Assembly: GCF_015160875.1 (NCBI RefSeq)
Contig: NZ_CP063374.1
Span: 2,356,001-2,420,000, forward strand
Direction of reading: 5' to 3'
DNA length: 64,000 bases
Source of the DNA: Streptomyces chromofuscus
Lineage (GTDB): Bacteria > Actinomycetota > Actinomycetes > Streptomycetales > Streptomycetaceae
A model generated the notes under the pieces. That model was not told the origin of the DNA. It did no database searches and saw only the letters and a program-made list of their open reading frames with translations. The position numbers and the translations under genes were made by a program. Positions 34,490 to 42,760 of this stretch are shown piece by piece. The stretch's first letter is position 1, and each line of letters opens with the position of its first letter.

Positions 34490-34840
34490 CGGACTCACCG
34501 CCTTCCCGCCGGTAGCCCGACCCGGCCGGCAACCCCACACCGCTGGTACGACCGCCGGCAGCACGCACCGCCCCGGCCGCCGGTAGCCGCCCCGCCGACA
34601 GCCCTCACCCCCCCGGTAGGCGCCTCCGCCGGCAGCGCTCACCGCCCCGGCCGGTAGGCGCCTCCGCCGGCAGCGCTCACCGCCCCAGCCGGTAGGCGCC
34701 TCCGCCGGCAGCGCTCACCGCCCGGCCGATAGCCGCCCCGCCGCCGGCCCTCTCCGGGTACCCGCCCCGCCGGCAGCCCCTCCCTGGTACCCGCCCCGCC
34801 CGACAACAGCCCCCACCACCCGGGGCGGCTGCCACGAAAA
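34490..34840. repeat. Minisatellite-like tract with an exact 38-bp repeat core
   Basis: Three near-identical 38-bp units start at 34613, 34651 and 34689 (each CCGGTAGGCGCCTCCGCC followed by GGCAGCGCTCACCGCCCC). Degenerate relatives (CCGGTAGC, CCGCCGGCAG) extend on both sides from about 34490 to 34840. The 34444-34881 spacer contains no gene. Copy number probably varies between strains. Confidence 0.8.
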
Positions 34841-34881
34841 GCGGTTGCCCCGGGCGTCGGCCCGGCCGAGCATGGCCTGTC

Positions 34882-36189
34882 GTGACCGACGACGCCCGAA
34901 CGGTGCCCCCCACCGGCCTCCGCGCCCTCCTCCCCGATCTCGCCCCCTGGCGGGCCTCCCGGGACTTCCGCCGGCTGTGGGTCTCGGGACTGGTCACCAA
35001 CTTCGGCAGCTTCCTGACCTTCGTCGCGGTACCGGTGCAGGTGAAGGAACTCACCGGGTCCGCCGCGGCCGTGGGGGCGATCGGGGCCGTGGAGCTGGTC
35101 CCGCTCGTCGTGTTCGGGCTGTACGGAGGTGCCCTCGCCGACGCCTGGGACAAGCGGCGGCTGATCGTGTGGACGGAGGCCGGCCTCGGGCTGCTGTGCG
35201 CGGCGCTGCTGGTGAACGCTCTGCTGCCGACCCCGGCGGTCTGGCCGCTGTACATGGTCGCCGCCCTGTCCTCCGCCCTGGGGGCGGTCCAGCGGCCCGC
35301 GCTGGACGCGCTGACGCCGCGGATCGTGGCCCACGAGCACCTGCCGGCCGCCGCCTCGCTCAACGCGCTGCGCTGGCAGGTCGGCGGTATCGCCGGGCCG
35401 GCGCTGGCGGGCGTGGTGGTGGCGTACGCGGGGCTGGGCTGGGCCTACGCGCTGGACCTTGCCACCTTCGTCGTCTCGGTGGCGCTGGCGCTCGGCCTCG
35501 CCGCCTCACCGGCGTCCGCCGAGGCGGTGAAGCCGTCGTGGACGTCGATCGCGCAGGGCGCCCGGTACGCGTGGAGCCGCAAGGAGCTGCTGGGCACCTA
35601 CGCGATCGACCTCGCGGCGATGTTCCTGGCGATGCCGCTCGCCGTGCTGCCGTTCCTCGCGGACGAGCTGGGCGCCGCGTGGTCGCTGGGGCTGATGTAC
35701 GCGGCGATCCCGGCGGGTTCCCTGCTGGTGAGCCTCACCAGCGGGTGGACGTCGCGGGTCCACCGGCACGGGCGGATGGTGGTGCTGGCGGCGGCCGGCT
35801 GGGGTCTGGCCATGGCCGCCGCGGGGGTCGCCGCGAACGTGTGGCTGGTGCTGCTGTGCCTCGCCCTGGGCGGCGCGTTCGACATGGTCAGCGGGATCTT
35901 CCGCGCGGCGATGTGGAACCAGACGATCCCCGACGAGCTGCGCGGCCGGCTGGCCGGGATCGAGTTGCTGTCGTACTCGGTCGGTCCGCAGCTCGGCCAG
36001 GTCCGGGCGGGAAGCATGGCCGCGTGGGCCGGGGTGCGGGCGTCGGTGTGGTCCGGCGGGCTGCTGTGCGCGGGCGCGGTGGGGTTGCTGGCGCTGTGCC
36101 TGCCGAAGCTGATGACGTACGACGTCCGCACGAACGAACACGCGGTGCGGCTGCGCGAACAACGCGCAGCCGCACCGGCGACGACCTGA
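34882..36189 (+). CDS. MFS transporter, enterobactin-exporter (EntS) type
   Basis: This encodes 435 residues from GTG 34882. After a cytoplasmic leader, LRALLPDLAPWRASRDFRRLWVSG, twelve helices follow, with GALADAWDKRRLIVW as the A-motif loop and the RLAGIELLSYSVGPQLGQVRAG block typical of EntS/YfiS-like exporters. A siderophore or hydrophobic drug is a likely substrate. The start is followed by the family's usual N-terminal pattern. Tandem-repeat DNA flanks it on both sides. Confidence 0.86.
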   Translation: MTDDARTVPPTGLRALLPDLAPWRASRDFRRLWVSGLVTNFGSFLTFVAVPVQVKELTGSAAAVGAIGAVELVPLVVFGLYGGALADAWDKRRLIVWTEAGLGLLCAALLVNALLPTPAVWPLYMVAALSSALGAVQRPALDALTPRIVAHEHLPAAASLNALRWQVGGIAGPALAGVVVAYAGLGWAYALDLATFVVSVALALGLAASPASAEAVKPSWTSIAQGARYAWSRKELLGTYAIDLAAMFLAMPLAVLPFLADELGAAWSLGLMYAAIPAGSLLVSLTSGWTSRVHRHGRMVVLAAAGWGLAMAAAGVAANVWLVLLCLALGGAFDMVSGIFRAAMWNQTIPDELRGRLAGIELLSYSVGPQLGQVRAGSMAAWAGVRASVWSGGLLCAGAVGLLALCLPKLMTYDVRTNEHAVRLREQRAAAPATT

Positions 36190-36294
36190 CACCGGCCGCA
36201 CCGGTCCCTCGGGCACGAAGCCGCCGGGCAGCGGGCCACGAGCACCAGCCAGGAAGTTCCTCCCGCACCGAGCCGCCGAGCACGGGCTGTCGGC

Positions 36295-36360
36295 GTCGGG
36301 CTTTCAGGCGTCGGGCTTCAAGGCGTCGTTCCTTCGGGCCTCGGGCCGTCAGGCGTCGGG
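36295..36360. repeat. 15-bp tandem repeat, four units and a partial fifth
   Basis: Units at 36295, 36310, 36325 and 36340 (GTCGGGCTTTCAGGC, GTCGGGCTTCAAGGC, GTCGTTCCTTCGGGC and CTCGGGCCGTCAGGC) are exactly in 15-bp register, followed by GTCGGGG. The period is a multiple of three, so it could be a coding relic, but no frame leads to a gene. It lies between the MFS stop and the convergent 77-residue gene. Confidence 0.75.
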
Positions 36361-36394
36361 GCCCGCGGGGCCGGTCCTTCGGAGGGCGCAGTGA

Positions 36395-36628
36395 TCAGCG
36401 GTCCTCGTGCTCGCCTCGGCCCACGGTGTCGTGCCACCGCGGGTCGTTCTCCCACTGGAGGTTCCGCTCGCGGGCCGTCTCCATCGCGTGTTCGGCCTCC
36501 TCGCGGCTGGCGTACGGGCCGAAGCGGTCCTTGGCCGGGCACTCCGGGCCCTCCTCGACCTTCTTGTGCTCCAGGCAGTAGTACCACTCGCCCGGCTTCC
36601 CGACCGTGCGCTTCTTGAACAGGGCCAT
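36395..36628 (-). CDS. Conserved small hypothetical protein
   Basis: This encodes 77 residues; AAAGGAG precedes the ATG by eight bases. The sequence MALFKKRTVGKPGEWYYCLEHKKVEE and GPYASREEAEHAMETARERN suggests a beta-hairpin with CxxH (YYCLEH...PECPAKDR, two Cys and His that could bind zinc) followed by a helix, in the style of SPOR-like small domains. It is divergent from map, with 59 bases between the starts, a pairing kept in Streptomyces. The function is unknown. Confidence 0.8.
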   Translation of the reverse strand: MALFKKRTVGKPGEWYYCLEHKKVEEGPECPAKDRFGPYASREEAEHAMETARERNLQWENDPRWHDTVGRGEHEDR

Positions 36629-36674
36629 GACCGGCTCCTTTCGCCAGGGGACATGGTCTCGTATGCCCGCTGGT

Positions 36675-36690
36675 TAGACTCGCTGACATG
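36675..36690 (+). promoter_or_regulatory. -10 element seven bases before the map start
   Basis: TAGACT (36675-36680) lies seven bases before the ATG at 36688, and there is no Shine-Dalgarno sequence. The mRNA is probably leaderless or nearly so. Confidence 0.5.
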
Positions 36691-37545
36691 TCTGGCCAGT
36701 CGCTGCTCGTACCAGGGGAGCTGTCTCCCACCCGTTCCGTGCCCGGAAACATCCGCCGGCCCGAGTACGTCGGCAAGCCCGCGCCGACCCCGTACACGGG
36801 CCCCGAGGTGCAGACCCCGGAGACGATCGAGGCGATGCGGATCGCGGGGCGGATCGCCGCGCAGGCGATGGCGGAGGCGGCGAAGGCCATCGCGCCGGGC
36901 GTGACGACGGACGAGCTGGACCGGGTGGCGCACGAGTTCCTCTGCGACCACGGCGCCTATCCTTCCACGCTCGGCTACCGGGGCTTTCCGAAGTCCCTGT
37001 GCACCTCGGTCAACGAGGTCATCTGCCACGGCATCCCCGACTCGACGGTCCTGCGCGACGGCGACATCGTCAACCTTGACGTGACCGCGTACATCGGCGG
37101 GGTGCACGGCGACAACAACGCCACCTACCCGGTCGGGGACGTGGACGAGGAGAGCCGGCTGCTGGTCGAGCGCACGCGGGAGTCGCTGAACCGGGCGATC
37201 AAGGCGGTGAAGCCGGGCCGGCAGATCAACGTGATCGGCCGGGTCATCGAGTCGTACGCCAAGCGTTTCGGCTACGGCGTGGTCCGTGACTTCACCGGTC
37301 ACGGCATCAACTCGTCGTTCCACTCCGGCCTGATCGTCCCGCACTACGACGCCCCGCACGCCACCACCGTGATGCAGCCCGGCATGACCTTCACCATCGA
37401 GCCGATGCTGACGCTCGGGACGCACGAGTACGACATGTGGGACGACGGCTGGACGGTCGTCACCAAGGACCGCCGGCGGACGGCGCAGTTCGAGCACACG
37501 CTGGTGGTGACGGACACCGGCGCGGAGATCCTGACGCTGCCCTGA
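36688..37545 (+). CDS. map: Type I methionine aminopeptidase
   Basis: This encodes 285 residues. An N-terminal extension of about 40 residues ([18 protein letters not shown], a PxxPxxI-like segment of actinobacterial MetAPs) precedes the pita-bread fold. The five metal ligands are visible: two Asp in [18 protein letters not shown], His in FTGHGIN, Glu in TIEPM and Glu in QFEHTLVVT. It removes initiator methionine from nascent proteins. The gene is monocistronic, followed by two strong terminators. Confidence 0.95.
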   Translation: MSGQSLLVPGELSPTRSVPGNIRRPEYVGKPAPTPYTGPEVQTPETIEAMRIAGRIAAQAMAEAAKAIAPGVTTDELDRVAHEFLCDHGAYPSTLGYRGFPKSLCTSVNEVICHGIPDSTVLRDGDIVNLDVTAYIGGVHGDNNATYPVGDVDEESRLLVERTRESLNRAIKAVKPGRQINVIGRVIESYAKRFGYGVVRDFTGHGINSSFHSGLIVPHYDAPHATTVMQPGMTFTIEPMLTLGTHEYDMWDDGWTVVTKDRRRTAQFEHTLVVTDTGAEILTLP

Positions 37546-37559
37546 GCCCCGCTCGTCCC

Positions 37560-37617
37560 CAGTGCCCCAACAGGCAGTGTTCGCCCCGTCGGGCAAACGT
37601 TGCCTGCCGGGGCACTG
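37560..37617. terminator. First terminator after map
   Basis: Nested arms CAGTGCCCC/GGGGCACTG (37560-37568, 37609-37617) and CAGGCA/TGCCTG (37571-37576, 37601-37606) close a long stem ending in a GCCC/GGGC loop. It starts about 15 bases after the map stop. Confidence 0.85.
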
Positions 37618-37625
37618 GCTCGTGA

Positions 37626-37655
37626 AAGGCCCGCTCTCCTCGGAGGGCGGGCCTT
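37626..37655. terminator. Second terminator before haem oxygenase
   Basis: AAGGCCCGC plus TCTCC (37626-37639) pairs with GGAGG plus GCGGGCCTT (37642-37655), a 14-bp stem with one G-T pair and a 2-nt loop, followed by CTTG. In tandem with the first terminator it isolates the iron-regulated gene from map. Confidence 0.85.
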
Positions 37656-37723
37656 CTTGCGTGTGCGGCGGACGGGGATGCGGGGTACAAAGATACCGAC
37701 AGCACGTCGGAAACCCTGTTGAC

Positions 37724-37742
37724 TTAGGTTAGCCTAACCAGA
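37724..37742 (+). promoter_or_regulatory. Iron box (DmdR1/IdeR/DtxR-type operator)
   Basis: TTAGGTTAGCCTAACC starts at 37724, matching the DtxR/IdeR consensus (TTAGGTTAGSCTAACCTAA) in nearly all positions, with the last three bases diverging. It overlaps a possible -35 TTGACT (37719-37724) and ends 12 bases before the haem oxygenase ATG. Repression by iron-bound DmdR1 is expected. Confidence 0.88.
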
Positions 37743-37754
37743 GAAGCTGGGCCC

Positions 37755-38402
37755 ATGGACTCCTTCTCCACCCTCCTCCGCACCGCTTCCCACGAGCAGC
37801 ACATGGAGGCGGAGACCTCGACGTTCATGAGCGATCTGCTCGGCGGCCGGCTGGGGGTTGAGGCGTACGCGCGCTACACCGAACAACTGTGGTTCATGTA
37901 CGAGGCCCTGGAGACCGGCGCGGACCGGCTGGCGTCGGACCCCGTGGCGGGCCCCTTCGTCCGGCCGGAGCTGTTCCGGCTGCCCGCCCTGGAGCGGGAC
38001 CTGGAGCACCTGCGCGGCGCGGACTGGCGGGCGGGCCTCACCGCCCTCCGGGCCACCCGGACGTACGCGGACCGGGTCGCGGAGTGCGCGCGCGTGTGGC
38101 CGGCCGGCTACGTCGCCCACCACTACACCCGCTACCTCGGTGACCTCTCCGGCGGCCAGATCATCCGCGACAGGGCCGAGCGGACATGGGGCTTCGCGAA
38201 GAAGGGCGACGGCGTCCGCTTCTACGTCTTCGAGGACATCGGCAACCCGGCGGCGTTCAAGCGGGGTTACCGCGAGCTGCTGGACGCCATCGACGCGGAC
38301 GAGCTGGAGCAGCAGCGGATCGTCGCGGAGTGCAAGAAGGCGTTCGCGCTGAACACGGCGGTGTTCCGGGCGCTGGGCGAGGAGTTCCCGCTGTCGGCGT
38401 GA
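37755..38402 (+). CDS. hmuO: Haem oxygenase (biliverdin-producing)
   Basis: This encodes 215 residues, a full-length bacterial haem oxygenase. The proximal haem-ligand histidine lies in SHEQHMEAET (about residue 16). The distal helix has YLGDLSGGQI (about 127-136) with the flexible glycines over the haem. It splits haem to biliverdin, CO and Fe2+. The iron box in its promoter fits use of haem as an iron source under starvation. Two broken haem-uptake genes lie 1.1 kb downstream, so haem import in this strain must come from elsewhere or be lost. Confidence 0.95.
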   Translation: MDSFSTLLRTASHEQHMEAETSTFMSDLLGGRLGVEAYARYTEQLWFMYEALETGADRLASDPVAGPFVRPELFRLPALERDLEHLRGADWRAGLTALRATRTYADRVAECARVWPAGYVAHHYTRYLGDLSGGQIIRDRAERTWGFAKKGDGVRFYVFEDIGNPAAFKRGYRELLDAIDADELEQQRIVAECKKAFALNTAVFRALGEEFPLSA

Positions 38403-38423
38403 GTGGGACGGCGGCGACGGGAC

Positions 38424-38454
38424 GGGTCCCCCTCGCGTCGGACGAGAGGGACCC
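38424..38454. terminator. Terminator of haem oxygenase
   Basis: GGGTCCC (38424-38430) and CTCG (38432-38435) pair with CGAG and GGGACCC (38443-38454), with one mismatch, 21 bases past the stop. Confidence 0.75.
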
Positions 38455-38490
38455 GGGGCAGGTCGGGGCCGGCCGGCCGGCTTGTCCTGC

Positions 38491-38703
38491 TCAGTAGTCG
38501 AAGACTCCCCTGTGGCAGAGCGCGCCGGCCCACTCGAGGTCGGCGGTCACCGTGTCGATGGAGCCCTCGTACGGGCTGCACGGGATGGGCTCGTCGGACA
38601 CGGCCCGCTGGCCGTGGCTGTCGTAGGCGACGGCCGTCGCGGCGCCGGTGGCGGTCAGGGCGGCGGCCAGAACGGTCGCGGCCAGGGCGGATCGGATGCG
38701 CAT
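38491..38703 (-). CDS. Small secreted protein with two cysteines
   Basis: This encodes 70 residues from ATG 38703, with GAGGAG six bases before; the longer frame to 38742 is not supported. A signal peptide, MRIRSALAATVLAAALTATG, with cleavage near AVA-YD, gives a mature peptide of about 44 residues with two cysteines (EPIPCSPYEG and GALCHRGVFDY) that could form one disulfide. Its layout resembles small secreted streptomycete peptides such as hypothetical DUF proteins or inhibitors. The role is unknown. Confidence 0.7.
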   Translation of the reverse strand: MRIRSALAATVLAAALTATGAATAVAYDSHGQRAVSDEPIPCSPYEGSIDTVTADLEWAGALCHRGVFDY

Positions 38704-38800
38704 GGGGCTCCTCTCGCGATGCTGCTGAGTGGTCACGCCCATCGGTCCCCGCTCCCCACATCAGGCACACGCGGTTCCACCCTTACGGACGCTCGTCGCG

Positions 38801-39472
38801 TCAGCGCTCCAGCAGCACCCGCCCGCCGAGCTCCACCCACCCCTGGGGCTGCGGAGCGGTGAGGATCTGCGCCCCGGCGCCCTGCGCGATGTTCAGCGCA
38901 CGGCCCAGCCGGGCCGTGAGCAGCAGGGCGGCGTCGCCGGTCGCCTCGTCCTCCTCGTCGCCGTCGTCCCGGCCGGGGAAGCCACGGGCCCGTACCCGCC
39001 CGGCCGCCTCGTCCTCCCAGGCCCAGGCGTAGACCCTCCCCCGCTGCCCGGAGCAGGCGCCGGGCGCCGCCGGCGGCGGGACCGGCAGGTCGTCCACCTC
39101 GGCGGCGGTGGCGTACTGGCGCAGGACGCCCGGCCCGGACCACTCCGGCCGCGCCTCGATCCAGCTGAACTCCCCGTCCTGCCGGGCGCCCACCACCCCG
39201 GCGGGCGTGACCAGTTCGGGCACGTCGAGCAGCCAGGCCGCGCCCACGCACGAGTGCGCCGCGAACGGCAGGCGCGCGCTCGGCGCGTAGACGTCGATGA
39301 CGCCGCGCTCGGGGTCGTCCACGAACACGGTCTCGCCGAAGCCGAGCTTCTCCGCGAGCGCCTGCCGTTCGTCGTGCCCGGGCATGACCGAACCGTCACG
39401 GACGACGCCCAGTTCGGTCCCGTACCCGCCGTTGGCCGCGCAGAAGACACGCAGCACGTCGTAGTCAGTCAC
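38801..39472 (-). CDS. PhzF-family isomerase-like protein
   Basis: This encodes 223 residues from GTG 39472. PhzF signatures are present in a short form: RVFCAANGGYGTELGVV at the start, the catalytic-glutamate region ALAEKLGFGETVFVDD, PFAAHSCVGAAWLL, and a C-terminal GAQILTAPQPQGWVELGGRV. Full PhzF proteins are about 280 residues, so this is a compact variant. The family includes phenazine isomerases and proteins of unknown metabolic-repair roles. No phenazine genes are near. Confidence 0.78.
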   Translation of the reverse strand: MTDYDVLRVFCAANGGYGTELGVVRDGSVMPGHDERQALAEKLGFGETVFVDDPERGVIDVYAPSARLPFAAHSCVGAAWLLDVPELVTPAGVVGARQDGEFSWIEARPEWSGPGVLRQYATAAEVDDLPVPPPAAPGACSGQRGRVYAWAWEDEAAGRVRARGFPGRDDGDEEDEATGDAALLLTARLGRALNIAQGAGAQILTAPQPQGWVELGGRVLLER

Positions 39473-39515
39473 CCGGGCATTCAAGCACCACGGGCGCGGC
39501 GCGGCGGTCGCCGGA

Positions 39516-39845
39516 CTACGCCTCGGTACGCCGCCTGCGCACCACCACCACGCCCACGCCCGCCGCGACGGCCACGGCGGCAGCCGCGCCCAGCGGGCCC
39601 ACGGGGACCTCGGAGCCGGTCGCGGCGAGACCGCCCGGCCGACCAGGGTGGCGTCCTGGGACGTCTCGCCGAGGTGGTGTCGCTGAGGGTGAGGTCGAGG
39701 CCGTACTCGTCCCCTTCCTTGTGGGCCACTGAAGTTCACCGCGCCGTCGAAGGCGGCGGAGAGGGTGCCGGCGCCGGTGTCGCAGCTGCCGGTCGGGGCG
39801 GCGACGGTGAACTCGCCGTCGCCCGCGGCCTGCTCGGCCCCGCGA
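39516..39845 (-). pseudogene. Broken HtaA-domain haem-binding, LAxTG-anchored surface protein
   Basis: Reading leftward, three frames carry successive pieces of one protein: GEFTVAAPTGSCDTGAGTL then SAAFDGAVNFSG; HKEGDEYGLDLTLSDTT; and GLAATGSEVPVGPLG then a hydrophobic helix and RRRRTEA. The first two are an HtaA domain (haem-binding, beta-rich). The last is a sortase-E-type LAxTG signal, membrane helix and basic tail. At least two frameshifts, and loss of the 5' part at about 39845, make it non-functional. Haem-binding HtaA proteins normally feed HmuTUV. Confidence 0.7.
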
Positions 39846-39852
39846 CGCGGCG

Positions 39853-40065
39853 GTGGCCGCGGCCATGGCGGCGACCGAGGTGACCGGCTTCGCCCTGCGG
39901 CCCTTCTCCGCGCTCAGCGGCGCCGACCGCGCCCGTGTCGCCCTCGCCCGGGTCCTCGCCCAGCGCGCACCGCTGTTGCCGCTCGACGAACCGACCGCCG
40001 TCGTTGAGGTGCTGCCCCATCCACGGACCGGGGCGGTTCTGGTCGTTCCCCGGCGGGAGCCGTGA
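39853..40065 (+). pseudogene. Fragment of a haem ABC transporter ATPase (HmuV)
   Basis: An ABC ATPase piece reads FSALSGADRARVALARVLAQ then RAPLLPLDEPTA (degenerate signature, where ALSGGE would be expected, and Walker B), then jumps directly to VEVLPHPRTGAVLVVPRREP, the usual C-terminal tail of HmuV. Walker A, the Q-loop, the D-loop and switch region are missing, so there is an N-terminal truncation and an internal deletion. It stands head-to-head with the HtaA remnant. Together they are the scar of a lost haem-uptake locus. Confidence 0.7.
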
Positions 40066-40165
40066 AGTCCGGGTCACGGTGTGGCCGCTGTGCTCGGACC
40101 GGCCGTCCGCGCGACCGGGCCCACCGGTAGGGTTCGCCTCCGGAAGGGGAAGGGGAAAGGACCCG

Positions 40166-41167
40166 ATGAGCACGGATCGCGGCCCTCGAAGGCTTCGCAG
40201 GCTGGACCGGAGCGCGCTCGTGGCCGCTTCGTTGACCGCTTTGTCGTTGACGGCGAGCGGGTGCGTGGTGGTGCACGGGGAGCGGGAGGTGCTGCCGGGC
40301 GCGACCGAGGACGAGGCGGCCGAGGCGCTCGCGGAGTTCACGAGCGCGTACAACAGGGCGGACAAGTCCTACGACAGTTCGCTCGACGCCGACCATGTCA
40401 CCGGGCCGCTGGCCGCCATCGACGAGGCGCGGCTGAAGGCGGGTCACGTCAACAACCCGGGCGGCAACCCCAACCACGCGCCGCTGGAGTTCAGCGACGT
40501 CCGCTACACCATCCCGAAGAAGGCGGGCTGGCCGCGCTGGTTCCTCGCGGACGCCAAGGCCAACCGGGGCGGTGACGCGCGCTGGCTGCTGGTGTTCACC
40601 CGGGACGGGTCGGCCGACAGGTGGGAGGTGTCCTATCTGACCCTCGTCGCGCCCGGAAAGGTACCGCAGTTCAAGAAGGACAAGGACGGCTGGGCGGAGG
40701 CCCTGCCCGTCGAATCCGCCGAGTTCGCCATGAATGTGGCCGATGTGAGCAAGAACTACGTGACCTACCTGGCCGAGGGCGGGGACGGTTTCGCGACCGG
40801 CACGCACACCAGCGCGTGGCGTCAGCAACGGGAGAAGAACAAGGAACGGCCGGGTCTGGTCACCCAGTACATCGACGAGCCACTGACCGGCGGCGACTAC
40901 GCCCCGGTCGCGCTGCGCACCGCGGACGGCGGGGCGCTGGTGTTCTTCACCACACACCACTACGAGAAGCAGACCGCCGCGGCGGGGACGTCGGTGCCGA
41001 CGCCGAACGCGGACGTGGAAGCGCTGACGACCGGCGAGATCAAGCAGTCGCTGACGATGGAGTTCGTCTCCAACCAGGTGGCACTGGACCCGAAGAAGGG
41101 CTCCGGCAGCCAGGAGGTGACGGTGCTGGGCCGGATTCAGGGGCTGACGTCGGCCAAGGGCGAGTAG
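40166..41167 (+). CDS. Lipoprotein-like secreted protein
   Basis: This encodes 333 residues from the ATG at 40166, with GGAAAGGA upstream. A twin-charged leader (RGPRRLRRLDRS) and hydrophobic core end at LTASGC (lipobox, Cys about 33). The mature protein is hydrophilic, with a pattern DEAAEALAEFTSAYNRADKSYD and later DGGALVFFTTHHYEKQ resembling cone- or NTF2-shaped extracytoplasmic modules. No family function is known. It starts 100 bases after the HmuV scar and appears intact. Confidence 0.75.
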   Translation: MSTDRGPRRLRRLDRSALVAASLTALSLTASGCVVVHGEREVLPGATEDEAAEALAEFTSAYNRADKSYDSSLDADHVTGPLAAIDEARLKAGHVNNPGGNPNHAPLEFSDVRYTIPKKAGWPRWFLADAKANRGGDARWLLVFTRDGSADRWEVSYLTLVAPGKVPQFKKDKDGWAEALPVESAEFAMNVADVSKNYVTYLAEGGDGFATGTHTSAWRQQREKNKERPGLVTQYIDEPLTGGDYAPVALRTADGGALVFFTTHHYEKQTAAAGTSVPTPNADVEALTTGEIKQSLTMEFVSNQVALDPKKGSGSQEVTVLGRIQGLTSAKGE

Positions 41168-41185
41168 GCCCGCCGGGGCGGGACG

Positions 41186-41923
41186 TCAGCGGCGCAGGGG
41201 CCAGGCCGCGCTCGCGTGGTCGGGCTCCGCGCCCGCGTGCCGGGCGCAGGCGTCCGTGAGCACTTCCAGCAGGCTCAGCGGGTCGGGCAGCGGGTGTTCG
41301 GGACCGCGCACCCAGTGCACGCTCTGGTCGTCGCCGGGGAGCCGGGCCGGGGGGACGAGGACGTAGGAGCCACGGCAGTGCCAGCGCAGGCCCGGATGCT
41401 CGTCCATCGTCTCGGGGTGACAGTCGAGTTCGCACGGCCACCACTCGTCCTCCTCCTCGGGGGTGCCGCGGGTGAGGGTGAAGAACAGCATCCGGCCGTC
41501 GTCGCTGACGGCGACCGGGCCGACCTCGATGCCGGCGGCGAGCAGCCGGTCCAGGGCCTCCCGCCCGGCCTCCAGCGGTACGTCGAGCACGTCGTGCACC
41601 ATGCCGGTCGCGGTGATGAAGTTGGCCTGCGGCTGATGACGGACCCAGCGCTCGATCTGCGCGCGGTCGGTCGTGGACTGCGTCTGCCAGGCGAAGGACA
41701 CCGGATGCCGGGCGGGGGTGGGACAGCCGACGCGGTCACAGGAACAGCGGTAGCCGGGGGCGGGATGCGCGGCGGGCGCCAGGGGCAGTCCCGCGGCGGC
41801 GGTGGCCAGGAGCAGGGCCTCCCTGCCGCCGCCGTCGGCGGCGGCCTCCTTCGGGCGGCGTCCACGCAGCCACTGGGAGAGTTTGCCCTGCCGGCCGGAG
41901 CGGCCGCCGAACTCCGCGCTCAT
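41186..41923 (-). CDS. Bifunctional DNA primase/polymerase (prim-pol) N-terminal domain protein
   Basis: This encodes 245 residues from ATG 41923, preceded by GAGGGGAT. Recognisable prim-pol features are the Cys-rich segment YRCSCDRVGCPTPARHPV (a zinc-binding-like CxCx4C), TDRAQIERWVRHQPQANFITATG and the aspartate-containing VHDVLDVPLEAG; the usual DxD catalytic pair is weak (HDVLD). Such stand-alone domains are widespread in Streptomyces with no proven role. The convergent lipoprotein gene ends 19 bases away. Confidence 0.75.
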   Translation of the reverse strand: MSAEFGGRSGRQGKLSQWLRGRRPKEAAADGGGREALLLATAAAGLPLAPAAHPAPGYRCSCDRVGCPTPARHPVSFAWQTQSTTDRAQIERWVRHQPQANFITATGMVHDVLDVPLEAGREALDRLLAAGIEVGPVAVSDDGRMLFFTLTRGTPEEEDEWWPCELDCHPETMDEHPGLRWHCRGSYVLVPPARLPGDDQSVHWVRGPEHPLPDPLSLLEVLTDACARHAGAEPDHASAAWPLRR

Positions 41924-42073
41924 CTATCCCCTCGCCTCGCCTGGTGAACGGTCAGCATGACCCATGGTCCCACCATCCTGCGCCCCGGGGGGCCGCAGTC
42001 CCCAACCGGGGCCGGGGGCAGGAGACATACTCCACACCGTGGATCACTCAAAGCGACGGCGCGTCACATGCCG

Positions 42074-42739
42074 TCATCGTGGCGCGAGGCCGTGCAGCGC
42101 GTAGTCGACGAGGGTGTCGGTGTACTCGTGGGAGATCGGCCCCGTGTGCTGCAACCAGCGCTGGGCGAGCGGGGAGACGAACAGTTCCAGGGCGATGCGC
42201 GGGTCGACGTCGGGGCGGACGTGACCGGCGTCCTGCGCCGAGCGCAGCCGCCGGACGTAGAGCTGGAGCTGGGGTTCGAGGAGCTTGGCGACGAACTCGC
42301 GCCCGAGTTGCTCGTTGACGACGCCCTCGGCGGCCAGGGCGCGGGACGGGGCCTCGAACTTGGGGTCGAGGAGTTCGTCGACGGTGGCGCGCAGGACGAA
42401 CTTGAGGTCGGCGCCGAGGTCGCCGGTGTCGGGGATGCCGTACTCGGCGCCGGGCCGGGCGCCCTGCTCGGCGGCCTGCCCCGCGCCCCGCTCGGCAGCC
42501 TCGGCAGCCTGTTCGGCGGCCTGCTCGCCGAGGTCGAGGAAGGCCTCCAGGAGGACGTCCGCCTTCGACGGCCACCACCGGTAGATGGTCTGCTTGCCCA
42601 CGCCGGCCCGGGCGGCGATGCCCTCGATGGTGGTCTTGGCGTAGCCGACTTCCCCGACGAGCGCGAGGGCGGCGTCGTAGATCGCGCGGCGGGACCTCTC
42701 GCTGCGGCGGGTGGTGTCGGGGGCGGGCTTCTTGACCAT
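42074..42739 (-). CDS. TetR/AcrR-family transcriptional regulator
   Basis: This encodes 221 residues. An N-terminal TetR helix-turn-helix (about 12-60: [38 protein letters not shown]) is followed by a ligand domain. Between them sits an unusual Ala/Glu-rich stretch built from [21 protein letters not shown] (about 72-92), which may be a repeat-expanded helix. The ligand is unknown. Two matching palindromes lie just upstream in the divergent promoter, so autoregulation is very likely. Confidence 0.9.
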   Translation of the reverse strand: MVKKPAPDTTRRSERSRRAIYDAALALVGEVGYAKTTIEGIAARAGVGKQTIYRWWPSKADVLLEAFLDLGEQAAEQAAEAAERGAGQAAEQGARPGAEYGIPDTGDLGADLKFVLRATVDELLDPKFEAPSRALAAEGVVNEQLGREFVAKLLEPQLQLYVRRLRSAQDAGHVRPDVDPRIALELFVSPLAQRWLQHTGPISHEYTDTLVDYALHGLAPR

Positions 42740-42760
42740 GCGGCGAATCTATCAGGTTGA

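Noticed and set aside
39481..39729. 82-residue frame as a standalone gene
   Set aside because: It is the middle piece of the broken HtaA-domain protein; beyond the HtaA part the translation is Arg/Gly noise.
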